Origin: JADHLJ01 sp038118725
Lineage (GTDB): Bacteria; Pseudomonadota; Alphaproteobacteria; Thalassobaculales; Thalassobaculaceae
Reading direction: 5' to 3'
NCBI GenBank assembly: GCA_038118725.1
Contig: JAYOIK010000081.1
Location: forward strand, 1-20,887
Length of the DNA stretch: 20,887 nucleotides
Shown: positions 14,330-20,887 of the stretch, in pieces
How positions within the stretch are numbered: the stretch's first letter is position 1
Layout of the letters: every line of letters begins with the position of its first letter
Notes under the pieces: generated by a model
Databases searched by the model: none
Told to the model about the DNA's origin: nothing
What the model saw: only the letters and a program-made list of their open reading frames with translations
Translations under genes and position numbers: made by a program

Positions 14330-15289
14330 CTAAACCTCCGGGTGGTCGGCGAATTCAAAGCCCATGGCGCGGGCGTGATAATAGATGCCGCCGTCCTGGA
14401 TGATCAGGAACTTGGCCTGCTCGGTGCCGTCATTGTGGTGCGAATGGACCGAGACGCCCGGCGTGATGGTGGTTGCCCAGGACGCCCAATCCTTACGCAC
14501 GCCGTCAATCAGGGAGAAGCATCCCTCGCCCTGGATCACCAGGGAAACCGCGACGGAGTTATGCCGGTGCGGCGGCTGCACGAAGCCCGGCGGCAGCGTG
14601 TTCATCGCCACGGTCAGGGTCGGCAGCACGTTGCGGCTGGCTTCCTGCTTGGCCGAGGAGAGCACCAGCGCCGAGCCCGGAATATCCGCGTCTCGCCCGA
14701 CCTCGTAGATCAGCTCGATCTGCCGGTCCATCTCGGCGGCGGTGTAATGGACGGTGTCGGTCGGCGCGTTGCCCGGCGCCGGAGCCTGAAGGTTCTCGAA
14801 GGCCAGTTGCGGCTCGTTCGTCACCACCCAGAGCACCGCGTCCTCCGCGCCCGCCGCATGAACCTGGCTCTCGTCGCCCGGCGTGACGAAAATGTCGCCT
14901 GGCCCCCACTTCACCGTCTCCGCGCCCGAGACGGTCTCGCCGGTGCCTTGGATGACATAGTGAACGGTGCCGCTGGCGACGAAATCGGTTGAGAGAGACT
15001 CCCCGGCCCTGATCCGCGCGTAATAGGCCATGACCAGGGGCGAGGTCGCGGGAAAGGCGCATTCCATCGCCGCCGAGGAATCGCAGGGGATCAGTCCGGT
15101 CGGCGTCGCCGGATCGAGCGCCCGGTTCGGCTCGTCCACGAAGACCGCGTTCGGCACCTCGGGCAGGATCACGTTGAAGGCGTTGCCGGTATTGAAATAC
15201 CGCGCCCGCGCCTCGGCCTGGCTGGCGGGATTGGCGGCGGTTTGCGGCGGCAGGTCGGCGATGGATGTCGGACGGGCGCTATCAGGCAC
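14330..15289 (-). CDS. Bicupin protein, gentisate-1,2-dioxygenase-like fold
   Basis: A 319-aa protein with two cupin domains. The N-terminal cupin (about 85-160: MAYYARIRAGESLSTDFVAS ... WGPGDIFVTPGDESQVHAAG) has lost the HxH metal motif. The C-terminal cupin (about 225-305) keeps it: His241 and His243 in FVQPPHRHNSVAVSLVIQGEG, and His282/His284 in TPGVSVHSHHND. The layout resembles bicupin ring-cleavage dioxygenases such as gentisate dioxygenase, but with a single metal site expected in the second domain, so catalysis is not certain. The start is GTG at 15289 with AGGAGG five bases upstream, and an earlier ATG is absent. It is the first gene of a unit with the TauD-type dioxygenase and is divergent from a DHA2 transporter, 123 bp apart. 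Confidence 0.8.
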   Translation of the reverse strand: MPDSARPTSIADLPPQTAANPASQAEARARYFNTGNAFNVILPEVPNAVFVDEPNRALDPATPTGLIPCDSSAAMECAFPATSPLVMAYYARIRAGESLSTDFVASGTVHYVIQGTGETVSGAETVKWGPGDIFVTPGDESQVHAAGAEDAVLWVVTNEPQLAFENLQAPAPGNAPTDTVHYTAAEMDRQIELIYEVGRDADIPGSALVLSSAKQEASRNVLPTLTVAMNTLPPGFVQPPHRHNSVAVSLVIQGEGCFSLIDGVRKDWASWATTITPGVSVHSHHNDGTEQAKFLIIQDGGIYYHARAMGFEFADHPEV

Positions 15290-15412
15290 GGATGCCTCCT
15301 ATGAAGCTGAACAGCGCGCGCAGTTTATCGTTTTCACCAGCCTCGCGCATCAGGGATGTCGATCACGGGTGTGGTTGGTGCGCCAAGCGGTTCCCGTGTC
15401 ATAGTCCGCGAA

Positions 15413-16939
15413 ATGAGCGACCCGCCCCCGTCTTCGACGCCCGGCCTGATGACCCCAGGCCGCCGACGCGTGATCCTGATGACACTGACCGCCTCGGTCG
15501 GGATCTTCGTGCTGACCTCGACCCTGGCCAATGTGGCGCTGCCGCAGATTCAGGGAGCCTTCGCGGCGACCCAGGATCAGATCACCTGGATCGTCACCTC
15601 GAACCTGCTGGCCATGGCGGTGGCGACGCCGATGACCGGTTGGCTGGACGGACGGTTCGGCCGGCGCCGAGTGATGCTGTGCGCGTCCGGCGGCTTCATC
15701 GCCGCCTCGATCCTGTGCGGTCTCGCGACCTCGCTCGAGGAACTGGTCTTCATGCGGGCGTTTCAGGGTTTTTCCGGCGCCCCGCTTCTGCCGCTCAGCC
15801 AGGCGATCATCATCAGCATCTATCCCAAGGAGGATCACCCCAAGGTCCTGGTGCTGTGGAGCATGGGCGTCACCATCGCCAGCATCTTCGCCCCCCTGGT
15901 CGGCGGCTATATGTCCGAGGACTACAGCTGGCGATGGGTCTTTCTGATGATCGTGCCGCCGGCGATAGCCTGTTTTCTGCTGATCTGGACCTTCATCGAC
16001 AAATCGGACGAGGCGCCGAGCACCGGTCGCTTCGACTGGTTCGGCTTCATCTTTCTCGCGGTCGCGGTCTCGGCTCTGCAGATCATGCTGGACCGGGGTC
16101 AGCGCCAGGACTGGTTCGACTCGCCCGAGATCATCGCCGAGGCCGTGGTGGCCATCGCCGCCTTCTATCTGTTCATCACCCATGTCAGCACGACCGAACA
16201 CCCGTTCCTGCGCCTGAAGCTGTTGCTGGACCGGAACTACGCGGTCGGCATCATCATCGGCTTCACCTTCGGGATGCTTTACTTCACGACCCTGGTCCTA
16301 CAGCCGACAATGCTTCAGAGCCTGCGAGGGTATCCGGACTCGCTGATCGGTATCATCCAGGCCAGCCGCGGCATCGGCCTGTTGAGCGGGTCGGTGGTCC
16401 TGTTGTTCCTGTTGAGAAACATCGACCCGCGCGCGGTTCTTTTCATCGGCTTTCTGATCCAGGGCATCGCCGGTCTGGCGATGTCGCAGTTCGACGTGAA
16501 CATGACCTTGTTCGCGGTTACCTGGACCACCATGCTGCAAGGGTTCGGGGTCGGGATGATGTGGTCGCCGATCTTTCTCGTGACATTCGCGACCCTGAAC
16601 CAGCGCGACGTGCCGGAGGCGGCATCGGTCTTTCACCTGTTGCGCAATATCGGCTCCAGCGTGCATATCGCGCTGACCGCGACCCTGGTGGTACGGAGCG
16701 GCCGAACCACCTATTCCGAGCTTGTCGAGGCCCTGAACCCGTTCAACGAGGCGCTGGCTTTCGAAACCGTCATGGGTCGCTATTCCATGGCCAGCGAGGG
16801 CGGCCTGATGGTACTCGCCGGCGAGGTCGGGCGCCAGGCCTCGCTGGTCGGCTATACCAACGGCTACTACGCCTACGCCGCCGCCGCGATCCTGGTGATG
16901 CCGCTCGCGTTCCTCGCCAAGCGGCCGCGATTGGGGTGA
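15413..16939 (+). CDS. DHA2-family MFS drug/solute exporter
   Basis: A 508-aa inner-membrane transporter of the 14-helix DHA2 (EmrB/QacA-like) branch. The first helix TASVGIFVLTSTLANVALPQ and the loop motif GWLDGRFGRRRVMLCASGGF are diagnostic, and RAFQGFSGAPLLPLSQAIII matches the family's motif in TM4-5. It exports drugs or small organic anions with proton exchange in known members; the substrate is unknown. No EmrA-like periplasmic adaptor lies next to it. I chose ATG at 15413, where the protein aligns; the upstream ribosome site is weak, and the more upstream ATG at 15356 would extend into the divergent promoter. Divergence from the bicupin/TauD unit suggests, but does not prove, shared control or a related substrate. 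Confidence 0.88.
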   Translation: MSDPPPSSTPGLMTPGRRRVILMTLTASVGIFVLTSTLANVALPQIQGAFAATQDQITWIVTSNLLAMAVATPMTGWLDGRFGRRRVMLCASGGFIAASILCGLATSLEELVFMRAFQGFSGAPLLPLSQAIIISIYPKEDHPKVLVLWSMGVTIASIFAPLVGGYMSEDYSWRWVFLMIVPPAIACFLLIWTFIDKSDEAPSTGRFDWFGFIFLAVAVSALQIMLDRGQRQDWFDSPEIIAEAVVAIAAFYLFITHVSTTEHPFLRLKLLLDRNYAVGIIIGFTFGMLYFTTLVLQPTMLQSLRGYPDSLIGIIQASRGIGLLSGSVVLLFLLRNIDPRAVLFIGFLIQGIAGLAMSQFDVNMTLFAVTWTTMLQGFGVGMMWSPIFLVTFATLNQRDVPEAASVFHLLRNIGSSVHIALTATLVVRSGRTTYSELVEALNPFNEALAFETVMGRYSMASEGGLMVLAGEVGRQASLVGYTNGYYAYAAAAILVMPLAFLAKRPRLG

Positions 16940-17030
16940 TTGTGCTCCGGATAAACGGATGGGGATTGAAACCAGCCGGTCGGGACCGATATGACCTTGG
17001 CTCAGACAATCTCTCCCTAGAGGCACCGAC

Positions 17031-17765
17031 ATGACCAAACCTCTCCTCGACCACCAGGCCCTGACCTTCGACTGCTACGGCACCCTGATTGATTGGGAGA
17101 GCGGGATCTGGGACGCGGGGCAGCCGTTGATTGCCATGAGCGGCCGCGACGACATCACCCGCGAAACTTTCCTGCGGGCCTTCGCCGTCGCCGAAACCGC
17201 CCAGGAAGCGGCGACGCCGGACATGCTTTATCCCGAGTTGCTGACCCATGTGCATAGGGCGCTGGCCAAGGAGTTCGATCTGAAATCCAATAGCGAGCTG
17301 GATCAGGCCTTCGGTGCGTCGGTGCCGCATTGGCCCGCCTTCCCCGACAGCGCCGACGCGCTCCGGGTGCTGAAGAAGCATTTCAAGCTGGTCATCCTCT
17401 CCAACGTTAATCGCGACGGTTTCGCCGCCTCCAACCGCAAGCTCGGCGTGGAGTTCGACGCGATCTACACCGCCGAGGACGTGGGCTCCTACAAGCCCAA
17501 CCCGCGCAACTTCTCCTATATGATGGAGCGTTTGGCCTCCGAGCACGGGATCCAGCCCGACGGTATCCTGCATACCGCGCAATCCATGCATCACGACCAT
17601 GTCCAGGCGGCGGCCCATGGCCTGGCGATGGCCTGGATCGACCGCCAGCGCCTGTCCGAGGGCGGCAACTGGGGCGCCACGGCCGAGGTCGCTAACCGGC
17701 CGACCACCGACTTCCTGTATTTCAGCATGGGTGAGATGGCCGACGCGGTTCTGGCCGCGGCCTAG
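17031..17765 (+). CDS. HAD-superfamily haloacid dehalogenase type II-like protein
   Basis: A 244-aa HAD hydrolase of the L-2-haloacid dehalogenase type. Motif I reads TFDCYGTLIDW with Asp14 as nucleophile and Tyr16 in place of the second Asp of phosphatases, which is the dehalogenase-like pattern. Motif II is VILSNVNRD (Ser124), motif III has Lys155 in GSYKPNPRNF, and the last motif is in SMHHDHVQAA. The cap lies between about residues 20 and 100. True haloacid dehalogenase activity needs further cap residues that I cannot verify, so phosphatase or unknown hydrolase activity is possible. ATG at 17031 is the natural start. The alcohol dehydrogenase gene follows after about 75 nt on the same strand. 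Confidence 0.87.
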   Translation: MTKPLLDHQALTFDCYGTLIDWESGIWDAGQPLIAMSGRDDITRETFLRAFAVAETAQEAATPDMLYPELLTHVHRALAKEFDLKSNSELDQAFGASVPHWPAFPDSADALRVLKKHFKLVILSNVNRDGFAASNRKLGVEFDAIYTAEDVGSYKPNPRNFSYMMERLASEHGIQPDGILHTAQSMHHDHVQAAAHGLAMAWIDRQRLSEGGNWGATAEVANRPTTDFLYFSMGEMADAVLAAA

Positions 17766-17840
17766 TCTTCACCGCTTGCAAGTCCCGCCGCCGGGATTGA
17801 AGATCGCTCCCTGATCCAGACGCGTATGTGGGAGGGCGTG

Positions 17841-18890
17841 ATGAAGGGCGTTGTTTTTCTCGGTGACCGGAAATTGGAAATCCAGGACTTTCCGGACCCC
17901 ACCCCCGGACCTCGGGACGTGATCCTGGAGATCAAGGCCTCGGGCATGTGTGGCAGTGACCTGCACCGGTATCGCGAGACCTTCAATCCCGGCAACTTGA
18001 CATCCGGCTTCAAGATGGCCGACACCCCGATGATCGCCGGGCACGAGCCCTGCGGCGTGGTGGCCGAGGTCGGCTCGGCCGTCACCGAGGCCGAGGCGCG
18101 CATCGGTCAGCGGGTGATGGATCACCACTACGAAGGCTGCGGCACCTGCAAGCATTGCAAGGGCGGCTGGCAGCAGATGTGCCTGGACGGCACCACGGTC
18201 TTCGGCTCCAGCGGCCATGGCGCGCACGCCAAATACATGAAGGTGCCGGTTTCCACCCTGGTGCCGCTGCCCGACGCGCTCTCCTTCACGACGGGCGCCG
18301 CGATCTCCTGCGGTACCGGCACCGCCTATGGCGCGCTCAGGCGGGTTCAGCTACAGGGCGGCGAGACCATCGCGATCTTCGGCCAGGGCCCGGTCGGCCT
18401 GTCGGCGACCCAGCTCGCCACCGCCATGGGCGCGCGGGTGATCGCGCTGGACATTTCCGAGGAGCGCCTGGAGATGGCCCGCAAGTTCGGCGCGGCGGAG
18501 ACTATCAACGCCGGCTCCAACGACCCGGTCACCGCAATCCGCGACCTCACCCATGGCGAGGGCGCGCACAAGACCCTGGAAGCCTCATCGGCCCCCTCGG
18601 CCCGTCAGGCGGCGGTCCAGGCGGTCCGCTCCTGGGGCACGGCCTGCTATGTGGGCGAGCGCGGCAACGTGATGATCGATGTCAGCCCCGACATGCTGCG
18701 CCGCCAGGTCACCCTGGTCGGCTCCTGGACCTTCTCGACCCAGGGCCAGTCCGACTGCGCCGAATTCGTCGCCGATAACAACATCGACGTCGAGGCCCTC
18801 TTCACCGACCGCTGGACCCTGGACCAGGCCGAGGAGGCGTACCGGAAGTTTGATACCCAGACGACGGGCAAGGGTGTGATTGTTCCTTGA
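17841..18890 (+). CDS. Zinc-dependent MDR alcohol dehydrogenase
   Basis: A 349-aa zinc-binding alcohol/polyol dehydrogenase of the MDR superfamily. The catalytic zinc ligands are Cys37 (GMCGSDLHRY) and His68-Glu69 (AGHEPCG). The structural zinc site has four cysteines, Cys100, Cys103, Cys106 and Cys114, in the GCGTCKHCKGGWQQMC stretch. The cofactor motif is IFGQGPVGLS (about 179-188) followed by ALDISEERL, where the Asp suggests NAD. The substrate could be a secondary alcohol, polyol or L-threonine-type compound; it is not determined. ATG at 17841 is chosen because GGAGGG (17831-17836) fits it; ATG at 17826 is the alternative. The last 96 codons occur again, with only synonymous changes, at 20426-20711. 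Confidence 0.9.
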   Translation: MKGVVFLGDRKLEIQDFPDPTPGPRDVILEIKASGMCGSDLHRYRETFNPGNLTSGFKMADTPMIAGHEPCGVVAEVGSAVTEAEARIGQRVMDHHYEGCGTCKHCKGGWQQMCLDGTTVFGSSGHGAHAKYMKVPVSTLVPLPDALSFTTGAAISCGTGTAYGALRRVQLQGGETIAIFGQGPVGLSATQLATAMGARVIALDISEERLEMARKFGAAETINAGSNDPVTAIRDLTHGEGAHKTLEASSAPSARQAAVQAVRSWGTACYVGERGNVMIDVSPDMLRRQVTLVGSWTFSTQGQSDCAEFVADNNIDVEALFTDRWTLDQAEEAYRKFDTQTTGKGVIVP

Positions 18891-18939
18891 TGATCTATTG
18901 CCTTTTCGCGATCACATGGCGTCGGAATGAGAATTCGAC

Positions 18940-19725
18940 ATGGTGACGATCAGGTCGCTCGCGGAAACCCTTCTAAAAGACAGAGTCAGGCGCCGCGCTC
19001 TACCGGTCGAATTCTCCTCGGCGCCAATCTATATGTCGGCCGCCGCGGGTCTCGGCGCGATCCTTAAACTCGTCGATCAGGTTGACCCGGTATTGCTGCG
19101 GACCGCCGCGTTGCTGGTCAGGCGGGTCGACATTGTTTGGGATATCGGCGGAAACATAGGCCTTTTCAGCATTGCCGCAGCGGTACGCGCCGGCTCGACC
19201 GGCCAGGTTTTCGCCTTCGAACCCGATCCAATGCTCATTTAATTGTTACGCGCGTCGGCGCGTCTGCAATCGTCCTCGACGGCACCCATTAGCGTCATAC
19301 CGGCGGCCGTCGCCGACACTGTCGGAGTAAGAGACTTTTGGATAGCCAAGCGAGCGCGCAGTTCCAATGCCTTGGCGGGCCACGGACTGACGCAAATGGG
19401 TGGCGTGAGGGAGACCATTTCCGTCGTTACATTAACAATTGATGATTGCCTAGCTTGGCTTCCGCGTCCCACCCTTTTGAAAGTTGACATCGAAGGCGCC
19501 GAATTCCAGGCACTCTCAAGCGCGACGGAACTCTTGTCCGCGCCCTATCCGACCTTGATCTGCGAAGTCGCTGGGGCGAACGCCGAACGGGTGACCGATT
19601 TGCTACGATCCGCTGGGTTCCGCCTTTATGATCCTTCGCGCCCAAACCCGCTCGCACGAGAAATCGAGGTCGCAACCCCGGACACCATCGCGATCCACGA
19701 CGACAACGCGGCGCTTTATCACTGA
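18940..19725 (+). pseudogene. FkbM-family methyltransferase with an in-frame stop
   Basis: One continuous frame of 262 codons encodes an FkbM-type SAM-dependent methyltransferase, but codon 101 (19240-19242) is TAA. Before it, IVWDIGGNIGLFSIAAAVRA (SAM motif I) and VFAFEPDP (motif II acidic residue) are intact. After it, the frame resumes with LLRASARL, exactly where the family continues after the FEPDP segment, and runs through TLLKVDIEGAEFQAL (the DxEGAE motif) to the natural end. One base change would restore the gene, so it is a young pseudogene, a sequencing error, or a stop-codon readthrough case. FkbM enzymes O-methylate sugars or other small molecules. It uses more A/T-ending codons (TTA, ACA, AAT) than its neighbours, which hints at transfer. 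Confidence 0.78.
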
Positions 19726-19734
19726 AAACAAATG

Positions 19735-20160
19735 CTAGTAACGGCCTACATAGGCCAGCAGCCGCGCGGCGTTCTCACCACGCAACTGCCAGGACATGCA
19801 GCGCACGCCGCCGCCCATGTGGCAGATTTCGCCGCTGGGCACGGGGATGACCTCGCGGGTCGTGGCGGCCTGGACTTGGCGTAGCGCGGTCGCGTCCTCG
19901 GGGATTCCGAACTGGGGCAGATAGACGCGCTCGGGCGTCACCAGGGCGTTGGTGTAAAGGCCGCAGGCGGAGCCGAACCGCTCGTCATAAATGGCGCTAT
20001 CGTCATATGGCGTGACCACCTCGTGGATCGTCACCCCCGGCAGGCCACGCTCCAGATCCTCCCTCAGCGCCCGCGCATAGGCCGGGTCGCCGGGATAGCT
20101 GTTGATAATCAGTGTGTTGGTATCGGCGAAGGCGACCACGCCGTCGGCATGCTCGAGCCG
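19735..20160 (-). pseudogene. Agmatine/peptidylarginine-deiminase family, C-terminal fragment
   Basis: About 140 residues of the C-terminal part of a guanidino-group-modifying deiminase. Recognisable blocks are LEHADGVVAFADTNTLIINS, VTPYDDSAIYDERFG, CGLYTNALVTPERVYLPQFG, and the active-site end SGEICHMGGGVRCMSWQLRG, whose Cys corresponds to the nucleophile. Family members have about 330-370 residues, so more than half of the gene is missing. Homology stops at about 20160, where the same strand runs into the start of a HAD gene in another frame. An in-frame GTG at 20139 could in principle start a short protein, but it lacks the N-terminal half of the barrel. It is therefore treated as a remnant. 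Confidence 0.75.
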
Positions 20161-20179
20161 GCGCGCCCCGGCGCAACAG

Positions 20180-20413
20180 ACCCACCAGTTCCGGCATCTC
20201 CATGAACACCTCCGAACATCCGACCGCGCGGAGCTTTTCCTCGGCGCCGATCTTGATCAAGGTCAGCTTGCCGCCGAGAAACTCGTAAAGCGCCCCGTCC
20301 GAGGACATGGGCAGACCGGCCTCGGTCAGGGCTTCGGCGATAAGGCGGTTACCGATCGGCTCGCTGTTCACCAGCACGCCGTCGCAGTCGAAAATGATGA
20401 GATCCCAATCCAT
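20180..20413 (-). pseudogene. HAD hydrolase (beta-phosphoglucomutase-like), N-terminal fragment
   Basis: The first roughly 78 residues of a HAD-IA hydrolase: LIIFDCDGVLVNSEPIGNRL carries motif I with Asp9 and Asp11, followed by cap sequence LIAEALTEAGLPMSSDGALY and FLGGKLTLIKIGAEEKL. After MPELVG the reading frame enters deiminase-derived sequence in the wrong frame and yields an Arg-rich tail down to 20003 that has no HAD motifs II-IV. Full-length members have 210-230 residues. ATG at 20413 is the family start but has no convincing Shine-Dalgarno site, and 12 nt upstream lies the broken end of the duplicated alcohol dehydrogenase fragment. Confidence 0.75.
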
Positions 20414-20425
20414 GGACCCGTCATA

Positions 20426-20711
20426 CCCGTCAGGCGGCGGTCCAGGCGGTCCGCTCCTGGGGCACGGCCTGCTATGTGGGCGAGCGCGGCAACGTGATGA
20501 TCGATGTCAGCCCCGACATGCTGCGCCGCCAGGTCACCCTGGTCGGCTCCTGGACCTTCTCGACCCAGGGCCAGTCCGACTGCGCCGAATTCGTCGCCGA
20601 CAACAACATCGACGTCGAAGCCCTCTTCACCGACCGCTGGACCCTGGACCAGGCCGAGGAGGCCTATCGGAAATTCGATACCCAGACGACGGGCAAGGGG
20701 GTGATTGTTCC
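20426..20711 (+). pseudogene. Second copy of the 3' end of the zinc alcohol dehydrogenase gene
   Basis: This 286-bp stretch matches 18601-18886, inside the intact alcohol dehydrogenase gene (offset 1825, no gaps), with seven differences. They correspond to 18776, 18794, 18839, 18842, 18848, 18851 and 18875, and all are synonymous third-position changes. The first 175 bases are identical. It encodes residues 255-349 of the enzyme but has no start, no zinc ligands and no cofactor site. The stop codon of the parent gene is missing, and the frame runs on to the end of the window. The similarity ends precisely at the last Pro codon. Confidence 0.88.
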
Positions 20712-20745
20712 GGACCAAGACCGCAAGGTTCAGCCCGGCCTCCAT

Positions 20746-20855
20746 CGTCGCCCCGGCAAGGCGGGGCCAAGCACCGCCAATATGCCACTCGTCCGTGCTG
20801 GAAGCGGATCACGCCGAAACTCCCAAGCTGGGCCCCGCCTTTCGCCAGGGCGACG
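20746..20855. repeat. Imperfect inverted repeat related to the 8.5-kb tandem repeat
   Basis: A left arm (20746-20768) and a right arm (20831-20855) are inverted copies of the same GC-rich motif, separated by 62 bp. The reverse complement of the right arm differs from the first 25 bases of the tandem unit at 8554 by a single base. The left arm has one substitution and a 2-base deletion relative to it. This looks like a small non-coding dispersed element. Confidence 0.7.
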
Positions 20856-20887
20856 GTGGCATTGTCTTCTCTGGTCACTTCCCATCC

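Noticed and set aside
18940..19725. Two separate genes (18940-19242 and 19243-19725)
   Set aside because: The second would start immediately after the stop without a ribosome site, in the same frame, and the two parts together make one FkbM domain.

Overview
The window looks like draft chromosomal sequence from a high-GC alphaproteobacterium, probably a Rhodospirillales-like environmental or marine heterotroph. That is inferred from GC-rich codons, frequent GTG starts with good Shine-Dalgarno sites, and the gene mix: acyl-CoA dehydrogenase, MaoC-type hydratases, SDR and MDR oxidoreductases, cupins, a TauD-type dioxygenase, an HCCA-isomerase-like protein and a VCBS/cadherin-like repeat protein. 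No rRNA or tRNA gene, CRISPR array, phage module or transposase gene was seen. A run of 100 N (11527-11626) marks an assembly gap inside the repeat protein.

Layout. 1-1471: 5'-truncated PLP aminotransferase and a DsbA-fold isomerase (+). 1611-3289: cupin and MFS permease (-), divergent from a small NTF2-like protein (+, 3402-3782). 3859-5835: quinone-oxidoreductase-like MDR and a D-2-hydroxyacid dehydrogenase (-). 6009-6931: a two-gene MaoC/FAS1-like hydratase unit (+), then a small membrane protein. 7336-8481: acyl-CoA dehydrogenase (-). 8554-8842: a tandem palindromic repeat of about 130 bp. 8889-9575 (-) and 9724-10458 (+): a divergent pair of a dimeric alpha/beta-barrel protein and an SDR. 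10542-12229: VCBS-like protein (-) broken by the gap. 12581-13081: unrecognised protein (-). 13387-15289: bicupin followed by TauD-type dioxygenase (-), divergent from a DHA2 MFS transporter (+, 15413-16939). 17031-18890: haloacid-dehalogenase-type HAD protein and zinc alcohol dehydrogenase (+).

From 18940 to the end the sequence changes character. It holds an FkbM methyltransferase gene with one in-frame TAA, a 3' fragment of an agmatine/peptidylarginine deiminase gene, a 5' fragment of a HAD hydrolase gene, a 286-bp second copy of the 3' end of the nearby alcohol dehydrogenase, and a dispersed inverted repeat related to the 8.5-kb tandem repeat. This is either a degraded, rearranged accessory patch or a chimeric scaffold end.

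Most genes are single catabolic enzymes or transporters in short units. Plausible working units are the MaoC pair (with the nearby acyl-CoA dehydrogenase as a possible partner in acyl-CoA turnover) and the bicupin/TauD pair with its divergent exporter. I did not find a convincing new defence or mobile system. The best leads are the rearranged right end with its purely synonymous duplicate, the palindromic repeat family, and the unrecognised 166-aa protein.
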